DNA of 64,000 bases from Clostridiales bacterium (GTDB lineage: Bacteria; Bacillota; Clostridia; Christensenellales; Borkfalkiaceae): assembly GCA_015055805.1 (NCBI GenBank), contig SVHN01000001.1, positions 62,001 to 126,000 on the forward strand, in the 5' to 3' direction. This document shows positions 1 to 7,633 of this stretch, one piece after another. How positions within the stretch are numbered: the stretch's first letter is position 1; every line of letters starts with the position of its first letter. The position numbers and the translations under genes were made by a program. The notes below the pieces were generated by a model that saw only the letters and a list, made by a program, of their open reading frames with translations, ran no database searches and was not told the origin of the DNA.

Positions 1-1343
1 GGCTTAATGATCTTAAAGCCGCGGGTGTTGATGCGATAAAGATAGAAGGCAGGGCAAGACGCGCCTTTTACGTTGGGGCGGTAACGGCTGAGTATAGACG
101 TGCGCTGGACGGAAAAAAATATAGCGTCGATAAACTTGCGCTTGCTTTTAATCGACGTTATACCGAAGGATATTTTGGCGGTAACGGTAAAATAATTTCC
201 GACGTGCAAAGCCATATCGGTATAGAGATTGGCGAAGTTTATAAGGTGAATAACGGCAGAAATTTTAACGAGATATATTTTACGTCAAATAGAAAGCTGC
301 TTCCTAAATGCGCCTTGAAAACTTATAGTGACGGAAAAGAGTGCGCGGTGCTCACGGCGTTTGACCTTAGAAAGATTGCAGACGGAAAATATTTGGTTAC
401 GACGACTAATAAGATAAGCGTTGGTGAAAAGGTTCGTATAATCACCGACCCTATGGAAGAAGAACTTTTAGCAAAAGTTGTAAAAAAGAGGGCGGTAGAT
501 TTAAGTTTAGAACTCGTTCCTGAAAAGCCGATAAAAGCAGAGTTTAAGTTGCATGGCAAGACTTATACCGTCGTTGGCGAGGTGTTGCAGTCTGCCAAAA
601 ATCAGCCGCTAACTATGGACGAAATCAAAGAGAACTTTGCTAAAAGCGAGTATTTTGTGGCAAATATTACCGTAAACCTAAAAGACGGCGTCTTTATTAG
701 AAAACAGTCCTTAAACGCGTTTAGAAGAGACGTGTTTGAAAAACTCTATTCGGTTATCACCGAAAAATATAAACGCGACCTAAAAATCATAGACTTTACA
801 AATAGTAAAGAAATTGCGCCGTTTAGTGACTTTGTCTTTACCGACTGTATTAGTTCTGACTTCAAGCAGAAAAACGTTATATATTCGCCTGAGTTTTACG
901 TCCTTGAAAACGTAAAAAAGTTTAAGGTGTTATGTGAAAAATCGGGCAAATGCGCATATTTAGATATGCCTAACTTTGCACTTGAAAAGGATATCATAGC
1001 GTTAAAAGACATAATAAAAGAAACGGGGATAGGCGTAGTTGCAAACAATTATTACGCGCTAAATTTTTCGCCTAATACGGTTATCGGCGCAGGATTAAAC
1101 GTGTTTAATAAAGAGAGCGCAGCCGCATTGAATAAACCGTATATAACGGCGGAAGCGGAAATGGGAAGTAGAATAGATTTTCCGCTTATGACTTTAAGGC
1201 ATTGCCCGATTAAATCGCACGTCGGGGCAAAGTGTTCGGACTGTAAGTATAAGGACGGTTACAAACTAAAAATGGAAAACGGCAAGGTAATGAAGTTAAA
1301 GCGCAAAAAGTTAAGCACTTGCACTTTTTATCTTACCTATTAA
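1..1343 (+). CDS. U32 family peptidase, 5' end outside window
   Basis: Partial gene; the reading frame is already open at the window edge (first whole codon at base 3), so the ATG at 204 is internal and not the start. The upstream part reads KIEGRARRAFYVG, then YRRALDG and FNRRYTEGYFGG, the usual order in U32 (collagenase-like) peptidases. The C-terminal end carries a cysteine cluster (CPIKSHVGAKCSDC and a last Cys near the end) typical of long U32 proteins. Family members act in protein breakdown or in tRNA uridine hydroxylation; which applies here cannot be told. It lies 13 bases before dtd and probably shares its transcript. Family assignment is firm, substrate unknown. Confidence 0.85.
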   Translation, partial: LNDLKAAGVDAIKIEGRARRAFYVGAVTAEYRRALDGKKYSVDKLALAFNRRYTEGYFGGNGKIISDVQSHIGIEIGEVYKVNNGRNFNEIYFTSNRKLLPKCALKTYSDGKECAVLTAFDLRKIADGKYLVTTTNKISVGEKVRIITDPMEEELLAKVVKKRAVDLSLELVPEKPIKAEFKLHGKTYTVVGEVLQSAKNQPLTMDEIKENFAKSEYFVANITVNLKDGVFIRKQSLNAFRRDVFEKLYSVITEKYKRDLKIIDFTNSKEIAPFSDFVFTDCISSDFKQKNVIYSPEFYVLENVKKFKVLCEKSGKCAYLDMPNFALEKDIIALKDIIKETGIGVVANNYYALNFSPNTVIGAGLNVFNKESAAALNKPYITAEAEMGSRIDFPLMTLRHCPIKSHVGAKCSDCKYKDGYKLKMENGKVMKLKRKKLSTCTFYLTY

Positions 1344-1356
1344 TAAAGGAGAAAAA

Positions 1357-1794
1357 ATGAAAGCAGTTATACAGAGAGTTTTAGAAGCCAACTTAAATGT
1401 TGACGGTGAACTTATATCAGAGATAAAAAATGGTTACGTAATATTTTTAGGCGTAAAAAAAGGCGACACCAAACAGGAAGCCGATTATTTTATTAAAAAA
1501 ATTCCGCCGCTAAGGATTTGTGAAGATGAAAACGGAAAGATAAATAAATCCATAATCGACGTGGGCGGTGAGATTTTGCTGGTTTCGCAATTTACTCTTT
1601 ACGCCAACACTTCGCACGGCAATCGTCCTGACTTCTTAGATGCTGAATCCCCGACTTTGGCTAACGAACTTTACGAATACGTTCTAGAAGGGCTTAGGGC
1701 GCAAGGGCTTACCGTAAAGAAAGGCGTTTTCGGCGCGGATATGAAAATCTCTCAAATAAACGACGGCCCGTTTACCGTTATACTTGAAAGGTAA
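1357..1794 (+). CDS. dtd: D-aminoacyl-tRNA deacylase
   Basis: 145 residues, the normal family length. Dtd hydrolyses D-amino acids (and glycine from mischarged tRNA-Ala) off tRNA in the cytoplasm, a proofreading step in translation. The N-terminus MKAVIQRV, the central SQFTLYA motif followed by GNRPDF, and the C-terminal NDGPFT motif, which supplies the cross-subunit active-site loop, are all visible. The start is fixed by a strong AAAGGAG site 7 bases upstream. It follows the U32 peptidase gene in the same direction and ends before a bidirectional terminator. Confidence 0.95.
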   Translation: MKAVIQRVLEANLNVDGELISEIKNGYVIFLGVKKGDTKQEADYFIKKIPPLRICEDENGKINKSIIDVGGEILLVSQFTLYANTSHGNRPDFLDAESPTLANELYEYVLEGLRAQGLTVKKGVFGADMKISQINDGPFTVILER

Positions 1795-1817
1795 GAAAAC
1801 CAAAACTAAAATAAAAA

Positions 1818-1860
1818 AAGGTGGACTGAAAATAAACTCAGTTCACCTTATTTATTTATA
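1818..1860. terminator. Bidirectional intrinsic terminator
   Basis: A 12-bp stem (1818-1829 with 1838-1849, one G-T pair) with an A-rich left flank and T-rich right flank. It lies between convergent genes (dtd on plus, the membrane protein on minus) and can serve both. Confidence 0.8.
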
Positions 1861-2392
1861 ATGCAGATACTGCGTTAAGAATCAGCGTTGTAACGTTTTC
1901 TAATTGTTCGCGCGAAATATCTTTGTCAGTATTGACGAAGAGTATTTCAATAATTTCCGTTCGCTGTTCTTCGGTGGTGATTGCCTTGTCGATCACGTCT
2001 TTAATTTTTATAGACGAGGCTTTTAATGCCGTCGGGGAAACCACTTCTTCAATTATGCCTTCTATAAGAACTAGTACGGTGTCGGCGGGAAGAGTTTCGC
2101 CACGAAAGATTGAACCAACCATCCTTATGAGCACGACGGATAAAGAGCCCCCGACCAGTCCGAAAGTTAGCGTTTCTTCACGAAAGATAAAATCGTTTAC
2201 GACGAATACCATATCGTAAATAAAGCAAAGTACCATTGCCCCGAAAAACGGCGCGTTGATTTTTAGACCGGTTGGAATCTTATCCTTAAAGATTAAGTTT
2301 GCAACAATGCTTATCGCGGCGACTATTGCAGCGATAATAAGCGTGGGCAAACTGTAAGAAGTTATAACGTCGAGTATGAACAAGTAATCCAT
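1856..2392 (-). CDS. Hypothetical membrane protein
   Basis: 178 residues; I do not recognise the family. The N-terminal part has about three hydrophobic segments (residues roughly 10-35, 48-68, 75-95) and the remaining 80 residues are soluble, rich in Ile, Glu and Thr, and look helical. The layout suggests a small integral membrane protein with a cytoplasmic tail. It is transcribed alone, divergently from sigK and convergently with dtd. No catalytic motif is visible. The ATG start is plausible, with a GGTGA-like site (reading the minus strand) just upstream. Confidence 0.6.
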   Translation of the reverse strand: MDYLFILDVITSYSLPTLIIAAIVAAISIVANLIFKDKIPTGLKINAPFFGAMVLCFIYDMVFVVNDFIFREETLTFGLVGGSLSVVLIRMVGSIFRGETLPADTVLVLIEGIIEEVVSPTALKASSIKIKDVIDKAITTEEQRTEIIEILFVNTDKDISREQLENVTTLILNAVSAL

Positions 2393-2419
2393 AATTCACC
2401 TGCTTTAAGGGTGAGCTAA

Positions 2420-2460
2420 AAATCGTCACTTGCGTAAATACTGCGTAAGCGTTTATAAAA
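2420..2460. repeat. Small hairpin containing AATACTGCGT
   Basis: The intergenic stretch 2393-2659 contains a short imperfect inverted repeat around CTTGCG...CGTAAG (about 2429-2449). The sequence AATACTGCGT (2437-2446) recurs at 6090-6099 and 31306-31315, always between genes. The stretch also has a small ATCGGT/ACCGAT hairpin at 2530-2549. I see no clear sigma-A promoter for sigK here. Confidence 0.4.
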
Positions 2461-2659
2461 CCCTAAAAATTTTATGCAGTAAGTTTTGATAATTATCCCC
2501 CCCTTAATAAAATATTTTTCCCAAACGCTATCGGTATGATATCACCGATTATAAATTAGTAAAGACTTTTATGACGCGTAAAACCTAAAAGCAAAAAACA
2601 ACTAATAAAGCCGCAGATTTTAGCATAGATTATAGGGTAATTAATTTGGAGGGTAGGCT

Positions 2660-3361
2660 ATGTTTTTTGAATTTTTATCATTTATTCTAGGCAAAATAAC
2701 CTTTTTTGCAGGGAGCGTAGTAAACGGCAGTTCGTATCCTAAGCCGTTGTCCGCAGAAGAAGAGGCGGACTGTTTAAGGCGCATGAAAGAAGGGGATAGT
2801 TCGGCAAGGGAAAAACTTATTACTCACAATATGCGCCTAGTTGCGCACGTCGTAAAAAAGTATTCGGGCGCAGCTGAAACAGACGACCTTATTTCCGTGG
2901 GAAGTATAGGTCTAATAAAGGCGGTCAATACTTATGAACTAGGTAAAGGCACTCAGCTTGCAACTTATACCGCAAGATGCATTGAAAACGAGATATTAAT
3001 GCTGCTTAGAGCCAACAAAAAACATAAGAACGACATATCGCTATCCGACCCCGTGGGCGCGGATAAGGACGGAAACGAACTTACGCTTATGGACCTTTTA
3101 TCCGAAAAGGAAGATACGGTTTTTCATCAGGTCGATAGAAGTATAGAACGCGATAAGTTTTTGCAGTTTATAAGGGGCGTGCTGACCAAAAGGGAGTATA
3201 CCGTGCTGTGTTTAAGGTACGGGCTTAAAGGCGAGCGGAATTACGCGCAGAGAGAAGTTGCTAATTTTTTGAAGATTTCACGCTCATATATATCAAGAAT
3301 AGAGAAAAAAGCCGTGGAAAAATTGAAAGATGCCGTTAAAAAAGGGGAATTTTATTGCTAA
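2660..3361 (+). CDS. sigK: RNA polymerase sporulation sigma factor SigK
   Basis: 233 residues, sigma-70 family. In endospore formers SigK runs the last mother-cell programme (coat, cortex, lysis). The GSSYPKPLS segment, then LITHNMRLVAHVVKKY and the region 2 core DDLISVGSIGLIKAV, match SigK closely; a region 4 helix-turn-helix ends the protein (REVANFLKISRSYISRIEKKA). The gene is a single uninterrupted frame, so no skin-type element splits it. The first 20 or so residues are hydrophobic (MFFEFLSFILG and on), as in a pro-sequence that is removed by proteolysis at the forespore membrane. GGAGGG lies 8 bases before the ATG. Confidence 0.92.
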   Translation: MFFEFLSFILGKITFFAGSVVNGSSYPKPLSAEEEADCLRRMKEGDSSAREKLITHNMRLVAHVVKKYSGAAETDDLISVGSIGLIKAVNTYELGKGTQLATYTARCIENEILMLLRANKKHKNDISLSDPVGADKDGNELTLMDLLSEKEDTVFHQVDRSIERDKFLQFIRGVLTKREYTVLCLRYGLKGERNYAQREVANFLKISRSYISRIEKKAVEKLKDAVKKGEFYC

Positions 3362-3404
3362 AATTTATTTGATGTGATACAATTATAAAAACAGGAGTGA
3401 TTGT

Positions 3405-3647
3405 ATGGAAAGTAAAATTGCAGTATTAGCGATAATAGTTTCAGACCTGAACGCGGTGGAGCGCATAAACGGCTTGCTTCACGATTTTGGCGAACATATT
3501 ATCGGGCGGTTCGGCTTGCCGTATAAACAGAAAAAAGTAAACGTAATAAGCGTGGTAATGGACGCACCGCAAGAGATTATAAACAGTTTGTCGGGAAAAC
3601 TCGGCATGGTTGAGGGCGTGAGCAGTAAAGTGCTCACGGCAAAGTAA
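3405..3647 (+). CDS. TM1266-type iron-only hydrogenase system putative regulator
   Basis: 80 residues, an ACT-like small protein. The pattern IAVLAIIVSD, HDFGEHIIGRFGLPY, VNVISVVMDAP and INSLSGKLGMVEGVSSK follows the TM1266 family closely. Family members usually sit beside the FeFe-hydrogenase maturation genes hydE, hydF and hydG and are presumed regulators. None of those genes is in this window, so the link to hydrogenase is by family only. The ATG follows an ACAGGAG site. A GTGATACAAT sequence at 3374-3383 may be part of its promoter. It is followed after 2 bases by the dehydrogenase gene, so the two are co-transcribed. Confidence 0.8.
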   Translation: MESKIAVLAIIVSDLNAVERINGLLHDFGEHIIGRFGLPYKQKKVNVISVVMDAPQEIINSLSGKLGMVEGVSSKVLTAK

Positions 3648-3649
3648 TT

Positions 3650-4438
3650 ATGTATTATTCGTTTGTAAGCGGTGCTACCGGCGGTATCGGCAGAGCGTTT
3701 GCCATCGCACTTGCAAAGCGCGGTTGTCCGTTATTTATTACCGGCAGAAGTCAAGGTAAACTCTCGGCGTTAAAGTCCGAACTTTGGAACATTAACCCTT
3801 CGTTAAAGGTGGAAAGTTACCTTTGCGATCTTCAGATCGAGAAAAAAAGAAAAGAACTTCTTGCATATATCGACTCTAAAGGCTTAAAGTTTGACAGACT
3901 TATCAACGTTGCAGGCGTGGATACGCAGTTACCATTTAAAGATTATACCGAAGAAAAAATCTTGATGCAGATAAGGGTAAACGCCGAATCGGCTATAATC
4001 CTTACGCACGAACTATTAAAGCGTAGGGCAAAGTCAATGGAAATAGTTACCATATCTAGCATGTCCGCCGTATCGCCTATGCCGTACTTTGCACTGTATA
4101 GCGCGACCAAAGCAACGCTTTATAACTTCTTCACCGCGCTACACTATGAACTTAAAAAAGACGGCGTAAAGGTTACCACCGTTTTGCCAGGTGCAGTACC
4201 TACTAGACCTGACGTTATCGAACAGATAAAAGCGCAGGGCGTTTGGGGAAAGATTTCTGTAAAATCACCCGAGTTCGTCGCTGAAAAGTCTTTGAACGCC
4301 GTGAGAAAAAACAAACTCAAATATATTCCGGGCGGATTCAATAGATTTTTAAACTTCATAATGAAAATCGCGCCCAAACGTTTGGTGTTAAGATTTATTG
4401 CGCATCGCTGGAAAAAACTCAGAAAAGATGCGTTCTGA
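3650..4438 (+). CDS. Short-chain dehydrogenase/reductase
   Basis: 262 residues, classical SDR fold. The nucleotide-binding loop SGATGGIGRAFA is at the N-terminus, NVAG in the middle (about residue 87) and the catalytic Ser/Tyr/Lys set as SSMSA...YSATK (about residues 140-160). The C-terminal 50 residues are basic and partly hydrophobic (RFLNFIMKIAPKRLVLRF), like SDRs that act on lipid or membrane-associated substrates. Substrate cannot be predicted. Its ATG lies 2 bases after the TM1266-type gene. Confidence 0.88.
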   Translation: MYYSFVSGATGGIGRAFAIALAKRGCPLFITGRSQGKLSALKSELWNINPSLKVESYLCDLQIEKKRKELLAYIDSKGLKFDRLINVAGVDTQLPFKDYTEEKILMQIRVNAESAIILTHELLKRRAKSMEIVTISSMSAVSPMPYFALYSATKATLYNFFTALHYELKKDGVKVTTVLPGAVPTRPDVIEQIKAQGVWGKISVKSPEFVAEKSLNAVRKNKLKYIPGGFNRFLNFIMKIAPKRLVLRFIAHRWKKLRKDAF

Positions 4439-4484
4439 TGCTTAGATTGTAATAGCATACTATTTATATAACGGAGGAAAAACA

Positions 4485-5315
4485 ATGAGTAGAGCAGATG
4501 AAATTTTTATTAAAAACTGCACGGATATAATCGAGAACGGTGTGTGGGATACCGACCTTCCCGTCCGTCCAAGGTGGCTTGACGGAACGCCTGCGCATAC
4601 GGTCAAAAAATTCTGTATCGTAAACCGTTACGATTTAAGGGAAGAATTTCCTATGCTTACTCTGCGCCGTACTGCTTTTAAGTCGGCGGTAGACGAAATT
4701 CTTTGGATATGGCAGAAAAAATCTAATAATATTCACGACCTTAACAGTCATATTTGGGACAGTTGGGCAGATGAGAGCGGTTCTATCGGCAAGGCTTACG
4801 GATACCAGCTTGCAGTTAAACATAAATATAAAGAAGGCGAGTTCGACCAAGTTGACAGGGTTTTATACGACCTTAAAAATAATCCTTCGTCAAGAAGAAT
4901 TATGACCAACATTTATAACTTTGCCGACCTTAACGAAATGCATTTATATCCTTGCGCATATTCAATGACGTTTAACGTTTCTGGTAACGTTCTTAACGGA
5001 ATACTCAATCAGCGCAGTAACGACGTCGCCGTTGCTAATAACTGGAACGTCGTTCAGTACTCGGCACTACTTATGATGCTTGCTCAGGTTTCGGGGTTGG
5101 TTGCAGGTGAGCTCGTTCACGTTATTGCTGACGCGCATATTTACGATAGACATATTCCCGTCGTTAAAAAAATGATGCAGAACAAGCAGTTTAAAGCGCC
5201 CAAGGTTAGATTAAACCCCGATGTTAAAGATTTCTATAAATTCACGGTTGACGATTTTATCTTGGAAGACTACGAGTTCAATAAGATAGACGAAAAGTTT
5301 GAGGTTGCTATCTAA
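4485..5315 (+). CDS. thyA: Thymidylate synthase
   Basis: 276 residues. ThyA methylates dUMP to dTMP using 5,10-methylene-tetrahydrofolate and releases dihydrofolate, which the next gene product (DHFR) recycles. The catalytic cysteine is in YPCAYSM (Cys157), followed by the dUMP-binding QRSNDVAVANNWN segment and the HIYDRHI motif. The residue after the cysteine is Ala rather than His, as in other Firmicutes-type ThyA proteins. GGAGG lies 9 bases before the ATG. The stop codon overlaps the folA start (TAATG), so translation is coupled. Confidence 0.96.
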   Translation: MSRADEIFIKNCTDIIENGVWDTDLPVRPRWLDGTPAHTVKKFCIVNRYDLREEFPMLTLRRTAFKSAVDEILWIWQKKSNNIHDLNSHIWDSWADESGSIGKAYGYQLAVKHKYKEGEFDQVDRVLYDLKNNPSSRRIMTNIYNFADLNEMHLYPCAYSMTFNVSGNVLNGILNQRSNDVAVANNWNVVQYSALLMMLAQVSGLVAGELVHVIADAHIYDRHIPVVKKMMQNKQFKAPKVRLNPDVKDFYKFTVDDFILEDYEFNKIDEKFEVAI

Positions 5316-5812
5316 TGAAAGCCATAGTTGCAGTAGATAAAAATTGGGGCATAGGGAAAAATAACGGCCTATTGTTTTCTATTCCCGAAGATATGAAGTT
5401 TTTCCGCAAAACCACCCTTAATAAAATCGTGGTTATGGGCGGAAACACTTTGCGTTCTTTCCCCGGTGGAAACCCCTTAAAGAACAGAACGAATATAGTT
5501 TTGTCTAGAAAGATTGAAAGGGACGATTGCACGGTCGTTAAGAGTTATGACCAACTTTTTTCGGTTTTGAAAAACTATCCGCAAGACGAGATTTTTATTA
5601 TAGGCGGTGCAAGCGTTTATAAAGAAATGCTTTCTTTTTGTTCGGAAATTTTCGTGACAAAGGTTGACGCTGACGGAAACGCAGACGTGTTCTTTGAAAA
5701 CCTTGATAATATAGACGGTTGGTGTTTATCGGAAAGTAGCCAAGAAATAGTTGATAACGGTTATAAATTAAAGTTTACCATTTATAAAAACCTTAACCCA
5801 AAATCAATTTAA
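5315..5812 (+). CDS. folA: Dihydrofolate reductase
   Basis: 165 residues, normal length. FolA reduces dihydrofolate to tetrahydrofolate with NADPH and so closes the cycle with thymidylate synthase. The IVAVDKNWGIGKNNGLLFSIPEDM start (substrate pocket with the acidic residue of the PED segment), VVMGGNTLRSFP and the IIGGASVY cofactor motif are all present. It overlaps thyA by one base and is followed by its own terminator. Confidence 0.95.
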   Translation: MKAIVAVDKNWGIGKNNGLLFSIPEDMKFFRKTTLNKIVVMGGNTLRSFPGGNPLKNRTNIVLSRKIERDDCTVVKSYDQLFSVLKNYPQDEIFIIGGASVYKEMLSFCSEIFVTKVDADGNADVFFENLDNIDGWCLSESSQEIVDNGYKLKFTIYKNLNPKSI

Positions 5813-5836
5813 AATTATTTGAGATAATTTTGCAAT

Positions 5837-5862
5837 AAAACCATATTTTAACTGGTTTTTAT
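5837..5862 (+). terminator. Intrinsic terminator after folA
   Basis: AAAACCA (5837-5843) pairs with TGGTTTT (5853-5859) and runs into a T stretch. It closes the thyA-folA unit just before a new promoter. Confidence 0.7.
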
Positions 5863-5864
5863 CG

Positions 5865-5893
5865 TTGACATTAATTTTTTGATTTTGTATAAT
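5865..5893 (+). promoter_or_regulatory. Consensus sigma-A promoter for leader and MATE gene
   Basis: TTGACA (5865-5870), a 17-base spacer and TATAAT (5888-5893): both boxes match the consensus exactly. Transcription should start near 5900. Confidence 0.9.
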
Positions 5894-5899
5894 TAAAAT

Positions 5900-6041
5900 A
5901 ATAAACGTCTACTGTAGAGGAATTATGAACTATTTTAAGGGGCGAGGTCGATTGCACCCCCGAATTTAATTTAAAAATTAAAGTAAAAAGTCAGCTAACT
6001 ACGGAAATTTCCGTCAGCTAACTTTTTACTTTTTTTATTTT
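5900..6041 (+). promoter_or_regulatory. Terminator-bearing leader RNA, candidate guanidine-IV (mepA) riboswitch
   Basis: Seen: starting at the promoter, about 75 bases with a GGGG...CCCC hairpin (5939-5961), CTAC (5909-5912) next to GTAG (5914-5917), then a long terminator hairpin (5980-5991 with 6021-6032, further inner pairing) ending in a T run (6030-6041). A second CTAC lies in the left terminator arm (5999-6002). The terminator is about 105 bases before the MATE start. Known: guanidine-IV (mepA motif) riboswitches are transcriptional on-switches in front of MATE exporters in Clostridia and use a loop-loop contact. Inferred: this leader belongs to that class. The architecture and position support it; I could not compare it with the covariance model. 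Confidence 0.5.
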
Positions 6042-6072
6042 GTTCCTCTTCAATAAAACATTAAATAACGTC

Positions 6073-6108
6073 AAGGTGAAACGCTACGTAATACTGCGTT
6101 AAACACCT
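6073..6108. repeat. Hairpin with AATACTGCGT, between leader and MATE gene
   Basis: AGGTG/CACCT at the base and AACGC/GCGTT above it form an imperfect hairpin around AATACTGCGT (6090-6099). The same core is found at 2437 and 31306. It lies between the riboswitch-like terminator and the ribosome binding site. Confidence 0.45.
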
Positions 6109-6145
6109 ATTAATAAATAACAACCTAAATTAGAAAGGAGAAGAA

Positions 6146-7558
6146 ATGGCAAAGTCTGCGGAAATGGATCTCACGTCGGGATCGATATTTAGAAAACTTT
6201 TAATATATGCTATACCGTTTATATTTACAAACATTTTGCAGATTTTGTTTAACGCTGCGGATATTGCGGTAGTCGGTATATTCGTCAACGACGACGCAGT
6301 TGCGGCGGTCGGTGCGACTTCATCTCTGAACACTTTGATTTGTGGCTTATTTATAGGTCTTTCTATCGGTAGCAACATAGTTCTTGCAAGGTACGTTGGG
6401 GCGCAAGAGATGGACGGGGCGCATCGTACGGTTGGAACGTCTATTTTAATTGCGATTGTTTCAGGATTAATACTAATGACAATAGGTGTGCCCATGGCAG
6501 AAACCTTCTTAAAGTGGATGGATTGCGCGCCTGAGATACTGCCTATGGCGGCGACGTATTTGCGCATTTATTTTTTGGGTATGCCGATAATGATGCTATA
6601 TAACTTCTGCGCGTCCATACTTCGCGCGGTAGGTGACACCAAAAGACCGCTTATATTTTTAGCGATCGGCGGTGGAATAAATGTTTTACTTAATCTTTTC
6701 TTCGTTCTCGTTCTAAAAATGACGGTTGAAGGCGTTGCGATTGCAACTATAACTTCGCAAGCAATATCGGCAACATTATCTTTAATAGTTCTGTTTAAAG
6801 GTAAGGGCTACGGCTGTTTAAAACTAAAATATTTGAGATTTTATAAAAAACAACTTGGCGAGATTGTAATTTTAGGTATACCTTCAGGACTTCAGTCGGT
6901 TGCGTTTAATATAGCGAACGTGCTTATTCAGTCGACGGTAAACTCTTTCGGCGCAGTAGGTATGAGTGCAAATACTACTGCCCAACAGTTTGATGCTATC
7001 GTATATAACGTAGGTAACGCAATATCTATGTCAACGATGGCGTTTATCGGACAGAATATCGGCGCAAAACGCATGGATAGGGTAAAGAGAGTTATTATGG
7101 ACGGAATTTTACTGGTCGCTATTTTACAGTTTAGCGTAGGGATAATCTTTACGTTGCTATCCAGGTTCTTGTGTGGAATTATTGCATCAGATGAATCAGT
7201 TATTGAGATGGCAATGATAAGGCTTTCTATCTTAGGCACGTTCTATTTTCTTTGTGGCATTATGGAAGTCTTTGCAAATTCTTGTAGGGCAATGGGTAAA
7301 CCTATATTTGCACTTTTCGTAAGCGTTATGGGCGCAACGGTGTTTAGAATTATTTTCTTAGAGATAACGTTTGCACTCGTACCAGAGTTCTACATGATAT
7401 TCGTTTCGTACCCTGCAAGCTGGATATTTACCATTATCTGTTACTTGTTCGTTCTTCCCATGGTTTATAAAAAGACCAAACTGAAGGTGCAAGGCGAACA
7501 AACTTCCACCGACGTTCAAACTGTTGAAGAATTACAAGCGGCTGTAACCGAAGAATAA
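6146..7558 (+). CDS. MATE family efflux transporter
   Basis: 470 residues with about twelve membrane segments, the usual size for MATE exporters, which expel cationic compounds in exchange for sodium or protons. Two homologous halves are visible; the first begins IFRKLLIYAIPFIFTNILQILFN with ADIAVVG, and the second repeats the pattern from about residue 240 (EIVILGIPSGLQSVAFNIANVLIQ). The sequence is closest to the MepA/DinF-like branch by eye. The last 25 residues are a polar Gln/Glu/Thr tail. GGAG lies 8 bases upstream of the ATG. The leader suggests control by a small molecule, possibly guanidinium. Confidence 0.9.
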   Translation: MAKSAEMDLTSGSIFRKLLIYAIPFIFTNILQILFNAADIAVVGIFVNDDAVAAVGATSSLNTLICGLFIGLSIGSNIVLARYVGAQEMDGAHRTVGTSILIAIVSGLILMTIGVPMAETFLKWMDCAPEILPMAATYLRIYFLGMPIMMLYNFCASILRAVGDTKRPLIFLAIGGGINVLLNLFFVLVLKMTVEGVAIATITSQAISATLSLIVLFKGKGYGCLKLKYLRFYKKQLGEIVILGIPSGLQSVAFNIANVLIQSTVNSFGAVGMSANTTAQQFDAIVYNVGNAISMSTMAFIGQNIGAKRMDRVKRVIMDGILLVAILQFSVGIIFTLLSRFLCGIIASDESVIEMAMIRLSILGTFYFLCGIMEVFANSCRAMGKPIFALFVSVMGATVFRIIFLEITFALVPEFYMIFVSYPASWIFTIICYLFVLPMVYKKTKLKVQGEQTSTDVQTVEELQAAVTEE

Positions 7559-7583
7559 AATAATTTCTTTTCCACAAATAATA

Positions 7584-7622
7584 AAACCCCCAACGATTCT
7601 AAACTAGAACCGTTGGGGGTTT
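7584..7622. terminator. Bidirectional intrinsic terminator
   Basis: A perfect 12-bp stem (7584-7595 with 7611-7622) rich in C on the left and G on the right, with A and T tails. It serves the convergent MATE and glycosidase-like genes. Confidence 0.9.
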
Positions 7623-7633
7623 ATTTTATAAAC

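Noticed and set aside
4950..4960. Ala instead of His after the catalytic Cys of ThyA as a defect
   Set aside because: Firmicutes-type ThyA proteins vary at this position (Bacillus ThyA has Val), so it is a family feature.
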